This document shows, piece by piece, positions 12,992 through 23,177 of a stretch of DNA of 64,000 nucleotides. Position 1 is the stretch's first letter; each line of letters opens with the position of its first letter. The notes under the pieces were generated by a model. That model was not told where the DNA came from. It searched no databases and saw only the letters and a list, made by a program, of their open reading frames with translations. A program made the translations under genes and the position numbers. Source of the stretch: Pseudofabraea citricarpa (lineage: Eukaryota; Ascomycota; Leotiomycetes; Helotiales; Dermateaceae); NCBI GenBank assembly GCA_029641185.1, contig JAPWGK010000006.1:992001-1056000 (forward strand). Direction: 5' to 3'.

Positions 12992-13402
12992 CATCCTTCT
13001 TAGTGTGATTTATATCAACTGAAATAGCAAGCTTGCAGCAGCTCCCCGGAAACATATTGTTTATGATTTGGGTAAACGCTTTGTAAATTCTTTTACCACA
13101 GGTTCAAAAATAATGAAAAAGTGCAGTCGGCCAGCATTAAAACGGGATATACCATCCTAATGATTCTGTGGAAACATGAGGGCTACCTGGTTTGTGTGCA
13201 GAATTGGCCCACAAATTAAAAATCTGCGGGATTGGTCATGCTTTGGTTATCACTCTGGTGCTTTGTGCCTGGTGCCTGAAATCTTTGACTTGATATATTC
13301 TGCGAGGCTCATACCTAGCAGCTAAACCCCATCCTCTCCAAACGCCTGTCCAAGCCTCGATGCATCCATAACTCCAGTCCGAGTAAACATACTCATCAAA
13401 TT

Positions 13403-13724
13403 TTAGTCCGAGCCAGAATCTTCTGGTGGCTGTTGGGTCTCTTTCAAGACCTAATTTCCAGTCAGCTTCTATCTCGTGTTCAGTACGCAATGTGAAGCCT
13501 ACATCCTCTAACCGCATCTTCAAGATAGACAACATGTTCTCCTTGATCACTAAGGTCTGATCGTCAAGCTCCTCGACGATAAAGGCATGTTCTTCGCTGT
13601 CAATCTTGACGATGATGGATTTGATGGATGGATCGCATTCAACGAGTACTCCTGAAACATGTTTAGATTCGCTTGGACATAGGATCTCAAGGCTGCTCTA
13701 CTCACCTCTGATCGCTCGAGGCAT
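13403..13724 (-). CDS. TFB5: TFIIH subunit Tfb5 (GTF2H5/TTDA family)
   Basis: Three exons (13724..13706, 13651..13503, 13450..13403) give 71 residues, the normal size of Tfb5. The spliced product starts MPRAIRGVLVECDPSIKS, continues with EELDDQTLVIKEN, and ends LKETQQPPEDSGSD. This is the compact alpha/beta fold that dimerises with Tfb2 in TFIIH for nucleotide excision repair and transcription. The first coding exon is only 19 nt. The second intron (13451..13502, gtaggc ... ttag) must be removed, because reading through it replaces the conserved C-terminus with an unrelated 70-residue extension ending at 13236. It diverges from the membrane protein at 14310. Confidence 0.92.
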
Positions 13725-14309
13725 TATGAAGCAGCCCCACCAAGAGTATTGTTACGTTCAAGCGCTGTATCTCGTGACCTTGATGTTGCTTTTGGAAATT
13801 TGGAGGGTGGTTACGGGTAGGGTTAGGTTGCTTGATGAGGATCATTAGTTCATCCGAACCTGATGTCTCGGCAGGCACGCAGGCACGCGATTTAAGCTTC
13901 ACTCGGCTTTTCGGCTGTGCCCGGAAACTGGTTCCGCAGCAGAAACACGCGAGAGCTGCAAAGACTGTTGGAACTGCGCCATTTCGTTTCATGGATCATT
14001 CCAGCCTTCCCGGTACGGTACAATTACTCTCCGTAAGTACCCAAGCCCGCGGTGAGGTCATTCCCACGCGTCTCGTGTCTGCGACTCTCTGGGCACATAA
14101 TCCCGCATGCCGTACGTAGCAGGCAGTCACATTTTAGCGCTACTCTGCTCTGGCATAAGGCAAGATATCTATGACCCTTCCGTTCTCTTCTCTCTTCCTT
14201 TTCAATACTCTCACTGCTCTGCGCCTTTCAATGTGGCGACATAGTTACCCATATCAATCGGAATGAATTGGCATCCCATAGTTGCACCTGCATCCAGTCT
14301 GTACTACAC
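13725..14309. promoter_or_regulatory. shared divergent promoter TFB5 / membrane protein
   Basis: The 585 bp hold promoters for both flanking genes. Pyrimidine-rich sequence (ttctcttctctcttcctttt, near 14185-14206) precedes the right-hand gene, as is common near fungal transcription starts. No supported gene lies here. Confidence 0.4.
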
Positions 14310-15041
14310 ATGGCGGCAATAATGCATGTAAGAAGTTCTCGGCCGAGCCTTGTGTTCCTCTCGGCCCTTGTGCTACTTCAACCTGCATTTGCACAACTAT
14401 CAACATCTACAATCACATCGAGCAGTGCGTCTGCGACATCCGACCTGTCAACAATCACCTCCGCCTCGAACCGGCCCTCATCCACCACCACGCCTTCGTC
14501 GACAACAAATAATCCCAGCTCGACTTTAACTGTCAGCCAGGATTTCACTCAAACGTCAAGACCTAACGAGAATGACGGCTCGTTTGGCATGGTTGGAGAT
14601 GCCTACAAATACTATCCTATCATCGGCATAGTAGTTGCTATCGTCCTAGGCTTTATCCTATTCCGTGTGCTGAAGAAGAGGAGGAAGCAAGCTGAGGCCG
14701 CACGCCTGGGTCGCGTATCTCCGTATGTGGCAGCGACGCCTTCGAGGACGAGGAGACCGTATAGGCGACCTGGAAGACAACGGAATGCTTCGACGCTGAG
14801 TATGCCGGAAGGGGTGGACGAGAGGGGCGAAGCGCCACCTCCATACCATGCGGGTTCCAAACCACCGAGCATCAATGCTGGAGTTACAGAACATTACAGC
14901 ACAGAGGATGTGGAAATGGGACGGGTCAATAGACCCGCAGACAATGCGCCAGGATATAATGACAGCGGGGACATTGGAGATGTGACACGACCTGCTCCAG
15001 CAGTCACGACTGCACCTCGAAACGAGAGTACAACCACATGA
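14310..15041 (+). CDS. single-pass plasma-membrane-type protein with Ser/Thr ectodomain and PPPY motif
   Basis: A single-exon gene of 243 residues. ATG 14310 is used (acacATGgcg context); a second Met four codons on is possible. Parts in order are: a signal peptide (hydrophobic LVFLSALVLLQPAFA), then a Ser/Thr-rich ectodomain of about 80 residues likely to be O-mannosylated. A transmembrane helix (YPIIGIVVAIVLGFILF) follows, then a basic stop-transfer segment (RVLKKRRKQ) and a cytosolic tail. The tail has an Arg-rich patch, the motif EAPPPYHAG and Pro/Asp-rich sequence. The layout resembles small fungal cell-wall sensors or ubiquitin-ligase adaptors, since PPxY binds WW domains of Rsp5-type ligases. 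No cysteine-rich WSC domain is present, so a Wsc-type sensor is unlikely. Family not recognised. Confidence 0.8.
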   Translation: MAAIMHVRSSRPSLVFLSALVLLQPAFAQLSTSTITSSSASATSDLSTITSASNRPSSTTTPSSTTNNPSSTLTVSQDFTQTSRPNENDGSFGMVGDAYKYYPIIGIVVAIVLGFILFRVLKKRRKQAEAARLGRVSPYVAATPSRTRRPYRRPGRQRNASTLSMPEGVDERGEAPPPYHAGSKPPSINAGVTEHYSTEDVEMGRVNRPADNAPGYNDSGDIGDVTRPAPAVTTAPRNESTTT

Positions 15042-15302
15042 GCATATTTGGATGACGACAATGGCACTCATGTACATAAATGAAAGATTTGGATAGGGTA
15101 GCGGCATGGAAATGCTCTACTCGTTGTGTATGGAAGCATGATCTCGGAGTTCTAGGGGTTTGGGAATACGTTTTGGAGTTGGTGGTTGCGTCAAAGAGCT
15201 GGACGACATCATTATGAGATATATGACATTTGAAATTAATTTGTATTATTTGGACACCTATTTCGTCTCTACAATATGTACTCGAGTTGCTTGCGCTCTC
15301 GT

Positions 15303-16467
15303 CTAATATCGTCGCACCATGGTAGGAGGCTTGTTTCCTAGAATGGTGTCCAACTCTTCGATAACCTCCGGAGTCAACTTCTCAATGGCTGGAAGAGCCT
15401 TGACACTCTCATAAACCTGCTCGACCTTGCTGGCACCTGTAATGGCAGAGCTAACTCTCTTGTTCTTCAGCACCCAAGCGAGCGCCAATGTTGCCTGCGT
15501 AATCCCCAACTTATCCGCAACAGGCTTAAGCTTCTTGACAACCTCAATATCCTTCTTCCAATTCTGGTCGCCGAAGCGTTTATTCATTCCCTGCACGAAG
15601 GCATCCTTTGAAGAGCCCAATCTAGAGTCCTCGGGGATCCCATCGTTATACTTTCCTGTGAGGATCCCGATCTTGAGGGGTGAGAAGATGGTCAATCCCA
15701 AGCCCGTCTCCTCGTACAAGTGCTCGAATTCCTTCTCGACCTTGTCGCGCGCCAACATGTTGTATTGCGGTTGTTCCATCAGCGGTCCGATCAGGTTCAG
15801 CTTCTCGGCATACCGCCATGCCGTTGCGATCTCGTCGGCGTTCCATTCGGACGTGCCCCAGTAGAAGGCCTTGCCGGTATTGATGACATGGTTGAACGCC
15901 CGCACTGTCTCTTCAATCGGCGTGTTGCGATCGGGTCGGTGCGCGTATACGAGATCTACATAGTCAAGACCTAATCGCTCCAGTGCGCCGTTGACACCTT
16001 CGATGATGTGCTTTCGTGACAGCCCGCCGTTGTTGACTGGGTTGTCGCCGTGTGCCTGACCCCAGTTGATCTATCCCAGATCAGTTTCCTTCTCGTTTTT
16101 CTGGGGGTTAGGAATGGCGATGGACGTATTGCTTACCTTGGTGGAAATTACTAGATCGTTGCGCTTCCATCCGTATTTCTTGATGGCCGCACCCATGACA
16201 CGCTCAGACTCGCCGCCGGAATACCCCTCAGCACAATCGAAGAAGTTAACCCCCACATCATACGCAGCTTTCATACATGCAAATGTATTCTCTAGAAGAA
16301 AGGTATCAGTTAGTATCAAGCAGCGCTCTTCTTTGGAAAATTGACTTGCCGTTCTCGACGTGTCCACCATATGTCAACCATCCACCCAGGGAGATGGCAG
16401 AGACCTGCAGACCCGAGCGGCCGAGGAATCTGTATTCCATCTTGGGGAGACCGTCTGGAGGAGCCAT
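15303..16467 (-). CDS. aldo-keto reductase, voltage-gated K+ channel beta-subunit type
   Basis: Three exons (16467..16350, 16291..16137, 16070..15303) give 346 residues. It is an NADPH-dependent aldo-keto reductase of the Kv-beta (AKR6-like) subgroup: start MEYRFLGRSGLQVSAISLGG, catalytic region GVNFFDCAEGYSGGESE (Asp and Tyr), Lys in LVISTK, and QPQYNMLARDKVE. The cofactor-binding C-terminal part contains TIFSPLKIGILTGKYN and ITGASKVEQVYE. The length fits the family. It is probably a cytosolic carbonyl reductase; an actual channel partner is inference only. Intron 1 (16292..16349) has a GC donor (g|gcaagt) with a normal branch site and AG. No GT donor nearby restores both phase and the conserved VEN-ENTFACMK junction. 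Confidence 0.9.
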
Positions 16468-17616
16468 GATTTGATATTGAAGGACTCGGATTTTGTTTTT
16501 CTAAAAAGAGAAGCGAAAGAGATGAGGGATGTAAGGGGAAAGGGCCTCTGATTTAAAACCAGCACTGAAATACTGATGACGGAAACGACAGCAAGGAAAA
16601 GGAAGGTGAGAAGTGGGAGGAGCTTCAGTGGAAGCTCTTATTTTAGCCAGCTACCTACCACCACGCACCGGTACCTACAGAACTGCAACGCCCGCCGTCG
16701 CATGCACCTCTTTCACCTTATCTGCAAGTTGGCGGGGTCCTGGCCCTGCGTTGGAGGGGTACACCACGATTTGTGTCTCAATTGGCTCGCTTGATTACAT
16801 CTTGGCTTTCGTCGCTTCCAGTTTGTAAACTTCTTGCGGTGTGACTGTCTCCCGGCCTGACTATCTCTTGTCGATGAGATCTTTTCTGGTCATTCGGGGT
16901 GCAGTTTCTTGATCTTTAATGGGGTTTTCTGCATTCGGAGTTGGAGTTGCTGTGGGGAACTCGGGCCGCTTTCCCATGGGTTGAGGTGTCCTTGAACAAG
17001 GGGTTGAGGAGCTGGGTTGTGATGCTTTTTGCTGGTCTTGTGAATGTTTTTTCTGGATTCTTTTTGCTGCTTTCTTCGCTTAATTTGACGGTGCATTGGA
17101 TCTGAGTAGCATTAGCTTGCTGTCCAACTAGAGATTTATTTTCTTACATCTCTCCTATCACTCTCCTACCTCTTTTCGTTAAGCCTTTTTCTACGTTTCC
17201 GCTTTGGGTCTTTATATCTGTGTATAAAAGACAATGAACATTACAAGTGTAAAGCGGAGGTCGAGGATGGATGTCCATGTAGGATGAGATGAGATCATGA
17301 GAAGTGATTGTAGACTTGCTAGCGTGGCCAACTAGGAACATCTGCTTCCTGCTCTGGTCTCTTTCAGCCGCTTTTACGTTGCCTCGTTTTATATCCTGCT
17401 TGGCTATATTATATTGCCAACTCAACTCCAATCATACTGCCTGTCGGGCCTCATATGTGGGCATACCTCACAGCTGCGTGATCTTTATGTTCGCAGCGGT
17501 ACAGCGTTCGAAGCAAACAAATCGTCCATAGGCAATGTCGTGATAATCTATCACTAGCTAGACAATCAACCTGGAAGAGTCAAGTAGAATAGAGGCAGAG
17601 CCCATATTCTGCTCGT
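16468..17616. other. intergenic
   Basis: This stretch holds the promoter of the reductase and the 3' flank of the HeLo-NACHT gene. The open frames are short, low in complexity and without splice-compatible neighbours. I see no gene, RNA or repeat. Confidence 0.5.
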
Positions 17617-19014
17617 CTATCCTTTCTTGGCAGTCTTAGTCCTTGCCCCCAAGCCATCATCATTATCAGAGAGCCTTCGCTTTCTAGTTTTCTCTCGCTC
17701 GGAAGATCTCGCAACAAGCAGTTTTATCTGTGAATTTCGGCAAAGCCCTTTCATGAACATGATTCCATCGAGGCAATCGCCAACAAACTCATCGAGTCCA
17801 TCGATAAAGAAAAAGTAATGCTGCTGGAGCTGGAATTTGGTTCCAATAATCTCAAACGCGGCAGTCAATTCTCCCGTAGACGGAGACTCCAGCGCACTTT
17901 GGTGACCTGTGAGTGTTTCTTGCCACAAGCGGGGTAGAAGCAGAGGAATGAGGGATGGCTCAGCATCTAAAACCTGGTATAAAACCGCTCTAGAAAGACC
18001 ATATTGAGATCTCTGCTCGATCGTACCTAAATTCCAGAAAAAGAATGAGCCGACTGTGAAATGAGACGCTCCGGCCCAGTGGCTCAACAGTTCTCCAGTA
18101 TCCTCATGATTGTAAAGGTATTTCATCAAGGTGGACTTGCCGCTCCCAGCCTTGCCAGAGAGCCAATATATACCAGACCCCGATCGAAGCCATTCTGATA
18201 AATCATCCTATTTCACCTCATCAGAGGGACGTTTCAGAGCCCATTCGAAAGTCTTCTTGTATGGCGGTGCGACACCATCTCTTCTGTCATCTATAGTCCA
18301 AAACCAGATACGGCCTAAAACGCTTTGCTGGCACACCTGTATAAATCGTTCTTCTGCAACTTCCGCTAGATGATCTTGGCGGTCTACTGTTGCGTCACGG
18401 ATCACACGCATAACTTTAATATTCCGGATTGTGGACAGATCTTCGTTTGCCATAGTCTGAAGTATGTCTTGATTGTGCGGTTGCTCTGTGTTGGGCAAGA
18501 GTTGATTCAACTTCGAAACGAAGTGGGATAATTCCTGAATAAGGCTGTCAAACTTGTCCTTGTCGATGATAATCCACCGGAGTTTGGCGGCGGCCGATAC
18601 TTCCTGTTGCTTCTGGGCCATACGGATATGAAGGGCCTCAAACTCTCGGATAAATTTCTCTACCCGTATTTTGCTCTCCCGCATAGATGATAGCCTCTCA
18701 GTCTGCTGCAGTCCGTATCGTTCCTGCAGGGACGAGCCCTCGCTCATGAGGTGTTGAATGCTGGCTAGAACGCGCGTGACAGCTGATAAAGTAGTAGAGT
18801 CGTCCAGCCGCTGGTCGTATTTCCTCTCGAGCAGTCTTACACGGTGCGCCCATTGTAAGAGAAGAGCCTTCTCCACGTGGAGCTTTGCATCCAAGATCTC
18901 GTAATCACGACCCAGTGAACGAGAAGACGAGAAATACGAAAATAGGTCGATGCAATTCTTGAATGTCCCGATCAAACCCACAACACCAAGTGCCAACCCC
19001 ACAGCTTCGGCCAT
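17617..19014 (-). pseudogene. HeLo-NACHT (NLR-like) gene interrupted by a TAG and truncated
   Basis: One frame runs from ATG 19014 to 17617 but is interrupted by an in-frame TAG at 18208-18210. The first part (268 codons) begins MAEAVGLALGVVGLIGTFKN, the usual start of a HeLo (prion-inhibition) domain. It is followed by the charged helical segment normally found before a NACHT. After the TAG the same frame continues with WLRSGSGIYWLSGKAGSGKS (Walker A) and FFIDGLDEF (Walker B). HeLo-NACHT proteins are fungal NLRs linked to heterokaryon incompatibility and programmed cell death. The gene ends soon after Walker B, where family members have a conserved Ser-Ser-Arg-Pro-type sensor and then repeats. 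Here there is a basic NLS-like tail (KTRKRRL ... KTAKKG). It is either a pseudogene or a short form read through the TAG; I favour decay. No intron explains the TAG, because the flanking residues align without a gap. Confidence 0.72.
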
Positions 19015-20644
19015 TTCGTCGTTTTGGAATATTCGATGTATAGCAATCCGAGCAGTCTGGTGGGATCTGATGGGCCTTTATGGGGGTTTACGGAGTGAGG
19101 CTTCAGTGCTGATCTTGGAAACGAAGCTTGAAGGTAACACAAATGCGGCGTTATCACAAGCTGCAGATATGGGGGCTTGCGCTTCAGGTGCATACAGTAG
19201 GCGCAACTCGTAGGCATACTACCCACAGGGCGGTTTAAATGTCAGGGTTATTGTGGCCGTGTCTCCAATGATCCAAGTAGGCTGTGTGAGGCTGCTCAGC
19301 CAAAAGCTTTAGGCACCCAAGTCAGTTTATCTATCAATTTTGAAATTTCTATGCTGCTAGCGTTATAGATACCACTTACTTTATTTGCTATTCGCCGACC
19401 GCTTCTATCGTATTTGTGTTTCATTGATATATCTAACATTGCAGTTGAAATTGCGAAGTTCAGTCAATAGGAGGCTCAGTCCGTCGTTTGTTGCGGCAAC
19501 CGTAGCCGAGGAGCCTAAAACGAGCCTTTTCGGTGAATTCATTTGCTCGGCCTTGCTCAAAGTGGCTCACCTCCAACTCAGGCTATAATAACAAGAACTC
19601 AGGTCTCAAGACGGAAGCCAGAAACTCAGAAAGTGCACTCCTTTGCTATGAAGACTCTGATTTGCTCAGGGGAGGCAACGTGATTAACTTGCGGCATTGC
19701 AGATGCTGTTTCCTCACCTTTGTGTATTTCCGTCATCGCTTCATCTGTCCTCCAATGTCTCAACACCGTCAATTTGAGGTGGCTCACGAATTGCATCCAT
19801 CAGCATCATTTCGATATCATCCGCAATATGTACAGTTCCTGTCATCTGCTTAGCCAGGAGACCTTGATGAGCAGGCTGGTATGATTTCTCTGACCATGAG
19901 TCTGGCAGATGGCCTAACATAGTGATGCAAGGCACAACTTGAGTATTCCAATGCATGCAGAAGAAGCCTAACTTGTTCCCAGCCAGCGGAGGAACTTATG
20001 AGACATAAATCAAGACGTATACTTGTTTAAGAAGGGTTTCTTCTTTGAAATTCCCTCTGCACCGAATCGTCTGTGGAACATGGAGCTGGATACTATCAAG
20101 CACATGTGGTGGAAAGCGTCTTGAATTTCCTTATGAGTTTGAGAGGTCTGGCGTGCAGATTCTCTTTCAAGATCACTTGAATTCCTTCATGCAGACATCC
20201 TTTGAAGGCTTGCATATTGCTAGCCCCGCAAGAAAACGAACGATGCTACAAAGGCGTCTCTGTTTGCTACGGCCCCGTGCCCAAGAGATTTTCTTTTTCG
20301 GCACGTAGATAGACATTCAAATAGCCCTGGGATCTCGTTCAAATTTCCATTTCCCGTTTGGGCCCGGTATTGATGTCGCTTGCTGGTATTCTAGTCGTTC
20401 ACTGATATTGTCGTCGTTGCGCCCTAATCTGGAAGCGCACCTTCCTCACGATCAACGCTTCCGCCTCTGTAAACCTATAAAGCCCCTCCTCTTTCCTCCT
20501 CCTTCTTTCTCTCCACCACAACAACAACAGAAGAACTGTCTTCCAACAGATCTTTCTTCACAACACAACCCTTTCATCTTCAATCCAGACTTCTTGATTC
20601 CTTCTCGAAGTCCTGCATTGAAGTCTTTCTGAATCGGCAACAAG
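19015..20644. other. intergenic
   Basis: No supported gene. The left part is the promoter of the HeLo-NACHT gene. The right end (about 20480-20640) is pyrimidine-rich and then CAACAACAA-rich, which looks like promoter and untranslated leader of the zinc-knuckle gene. Confidence 0.45.
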
Positions 20645-21249
20645 GTACGTGCAATGAGATTCCTCCTCCCCCAATCCCAATCTCAATTTCAATCTTCATC
20701 ACATTCGAGTGGGTGGGAAAGCCACTTCAAGAGGATTGATTGTGGGTCCCTATCTTCATCATCAATCTTCTTGGGCTGCATTCTCTTGCACGATCCCCTC
20801 GTCGTTGGTCTTGACTGTCTTGGACTTCCAACCAGACAGGTCTAAAGTTGGTCTACACTTCACTTGGGGTGACATCGGGGTTGACGCGCTTCAAGTGTTG
20901 ACGCGCTCCACCTCAACCAATCCTCCCACCATCGCTATTCTCCACCATCAACATCCTCCCTCTTCATAGCTCTTCTCAATCCTGGCACTTTCCTCATTCA
21001 CTACATTCTCCAACGACTTCCACACACACGCTACAGTCGCTTCTTCCATCAGCTAGTAAGTCTTCGGCTTGAGGCCCCTCTATCTCCTTGAATGCACTCG
21101 AACTTGCAGCTCATTGTCTGCTCGATCCTTAGGATTATATTCATTCCGAGTAGCTTCTTTCATCATTCCTTGTTGTCTTGCACTTTCAGTGTCCCAGATT
21201 TGGTTCTTGCGTTTCTACGCTACGCGGTCGTCGCTAACCTATCTTTTAG
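20645..21249 (+). other. candidate leader intron of the zinc-knuckle gene
   Basis: A strong donor (aag|gtacgtgc, 20645) follows an mRNA-leader-like CAA-rich stretch. An acceptor (cttttag, ending 21249) lies 33 bp before the start codon. The interval has no conserved coding frame and contains several ATGs that would be upstream ORFs if it were retained. An alternative acceptor lies near 21057. This is a prediction from splice signals only. Confidence 0.35.
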
Positions 21250-21282
21250 ATCTATTCACAAGAAAGTCTAAACAAACGCATC

Positions 21283-23177
21283 ATGTCTTGGGACAACGCT
21301 GGTGGTGGTGAAACCTGGGGCAGTGGTGATGCAGCCACTGACACTGGAGCAAACGAACAATGGGGAGGTGGCAATACCACCAATACTGCTGATACTGGAG
21401 CAGGCGATCAGTGGGGAGGTGGTGATTCCGGTGGTGCAAACGATTTTGCTGAGTCTGGCAATGCTGGTACCGGCGGAGGTGGTGGTGGTCGTGGAGGCTG
21501 TTTCAATTGTGGTGAGGAGGGGTAAGTGTTCTTTCAATTTCATGTGTCTGATATCGGCTAATTGGGGTTTTCAGTCATAACAAGAGCGAGTGCACCAACC
21601 CTCCGGTTGCTCGTGAGTTCTCTGGTACTTGTCGCCTCTGCGAACAAGAGGGACATCGTGCTGCCGACTGCCCAAGTGCTCCACCAAAGCTCTGCAACAA
21701 TTGTGGTGTTGAGGGTAAGTTCTCGTCTGATATTCCCTCCATGTTTCTTTACTAACATGATGTATAGGTCATTCCATCAACGATTGCAAGAATCCTCGCA
21801 AGCTTGTTAGATCTGATGTGGTAGACATGAAGGCCGAAGATGCTTGGGACTTGTTGAAAATTGCCTCAGAGGCTCGTGATCTTGACGACATCAAGGTAGC
21901 TGCAATGCAATATGTCAAGGCAACACCCGACGCAACGTACATCCAGCTCGAGAAGGCTTTCCGCGGCCAAGGTTTGAGCATTTATCTCATCGCAATTGAG
22001 AAGGAGCTCACGATGACCTATACGAACATGGATTTGCAAGGCAATTTGGACAAGAAGTACACCGTGACTTGGCGTTTGTCTCCAAACCCCAAGCGCCCCA
22101 AGGAGAAAGAGGGTTGGCCCACTCCCGAGGAGAATTTGGTTCGTCTTCAGGATGCTGGAGAGGCTGTTGAGAGAGGCATCCCAAAATGTAAGTTCGAAAC
22201 CTGACTTCATAGAAGATAATCTTCTAACTCAATCTCAGGTACCAACTGCAATCAGCTCGGTCACATTTATAAGTCTTGCCCCGAGGATAAGCAGGAGAGT
22301 GCCGACCGGGTTGTGGTAAAGTGTGTCAACTGCGAGGAGCTTGGACACCGAAGCCGTGACTGCCCCAAGCCACGCCTCGACAAGTTCGCCTGCAGAAACT
22401 GCAAGTCAGTATCTCCTTCCATTTTTTCTTTTTTTTTCTTTTTCATCCGGCTTTAGTGTATTATCTTTTCTCAGAATGAGTAGATGCTAACGCCTCTTTA
22501 GGCAATCTGGTCATACTGCAAAGGAGTGCCCTGAACCTCGCTCTGCCGAAGGTGTCGAGTGTAAGAAGTGTAATGAGAGTATGCAATCCTTTCCCCAATT
22601 CAAAGTGTTCGTTCGCTAACTAAGCCAGTTGGACACTTCTCGCGCGATTGCCCACAGGGTGGCGGCGGTCTTACTTGCCACAACTGTGGTGGTGAAGGAC
22701 ATCGTAGCAAAGAATGTGAAGAGCCAAAGAAGATCATTTGTCGCAACTGTGACGCAGAAGGCCACACTGGCAAAGAGTGCCCTAAGCCCAGAGACTGTAG
22801 GTTTTCTCGGCTCCTTTCATGTTGCTTCATGTTTCTAGTGTCGAGTATAGCTGGACTGGATCACTCGCTGACTTAAGACAGGGACCCGTGTCAAGTGCAA
22901 CAATTGCGGTCAGAGTAAGTAACAGTACCTAACAATTAACTTTTGGATGAACTAATAATTTGTAGTGGGCCATGGACAGCGTGGTTGCAAGGAGCCACCT
23001 GCTGAAGAAAATGCCGGCGGTGGCTATGGAGGTGATAATGCCGGCGGTAGCTTCGACAACGCTGGCGGCAATGTTGACAATGGCGCTGCTGACTTCGACA
23101 ACGGCGGCGGTGGTTTCAACGATCCTCCTGCTTCTGCTGGTTGGGGTGGTGCAGCTGCAAGTGCCTCTGCCTGGTAA
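21283..23177 (+). CDS. ten-CCHC zinc-knuckle nucleic-acid-binding protein (CnjB/CNBP-like)
   Basis: Eight exons (21283..21521, 21575..21714, 21768..22187, 22239..22404, 22502..22578, 22629..22796, 22882..22914, 22966..23177) give 484 residues. A Gly/Asn/Trp-rich N-terminus precedes three CCHC knuckles (for example CFNCGEEGHNKSEC). Next comes a roughly 125-residue helical insert without knuckles (DAWDLLKIASEARDLDDIKV). Seven more knuckles follow, then a Gly/Asn/Ala-rich C-terminus. Retroviral-type CCHC knuckles bind single-stranded RNA or DNA. Fungal relatives are annotated as zinc-knuckle factors of the CnjB type and, more distantly, CNBP/Gis2. There is no protease, integrase or RT domain, so this is not a retrotransposon Gag. 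The insert is of unknown function. It probably acts in mRNA binding or translation. Confidence 0.92.

Noticed and set aside
13236..13550. 105-residue minus-strand frame as an independent gene
   Set aside because: It is TFB5 exon 2 read through an intron; the spliced version restores the conserved Tfb5 C-terminus.
21283..23177. Zinc knuckles as part of a retrotransposon Gag
   Set aside because: Eight exons with conserved phase, ten knuckles, and no protease, reverse transcriptase, integrase or terminal repeats nearby.
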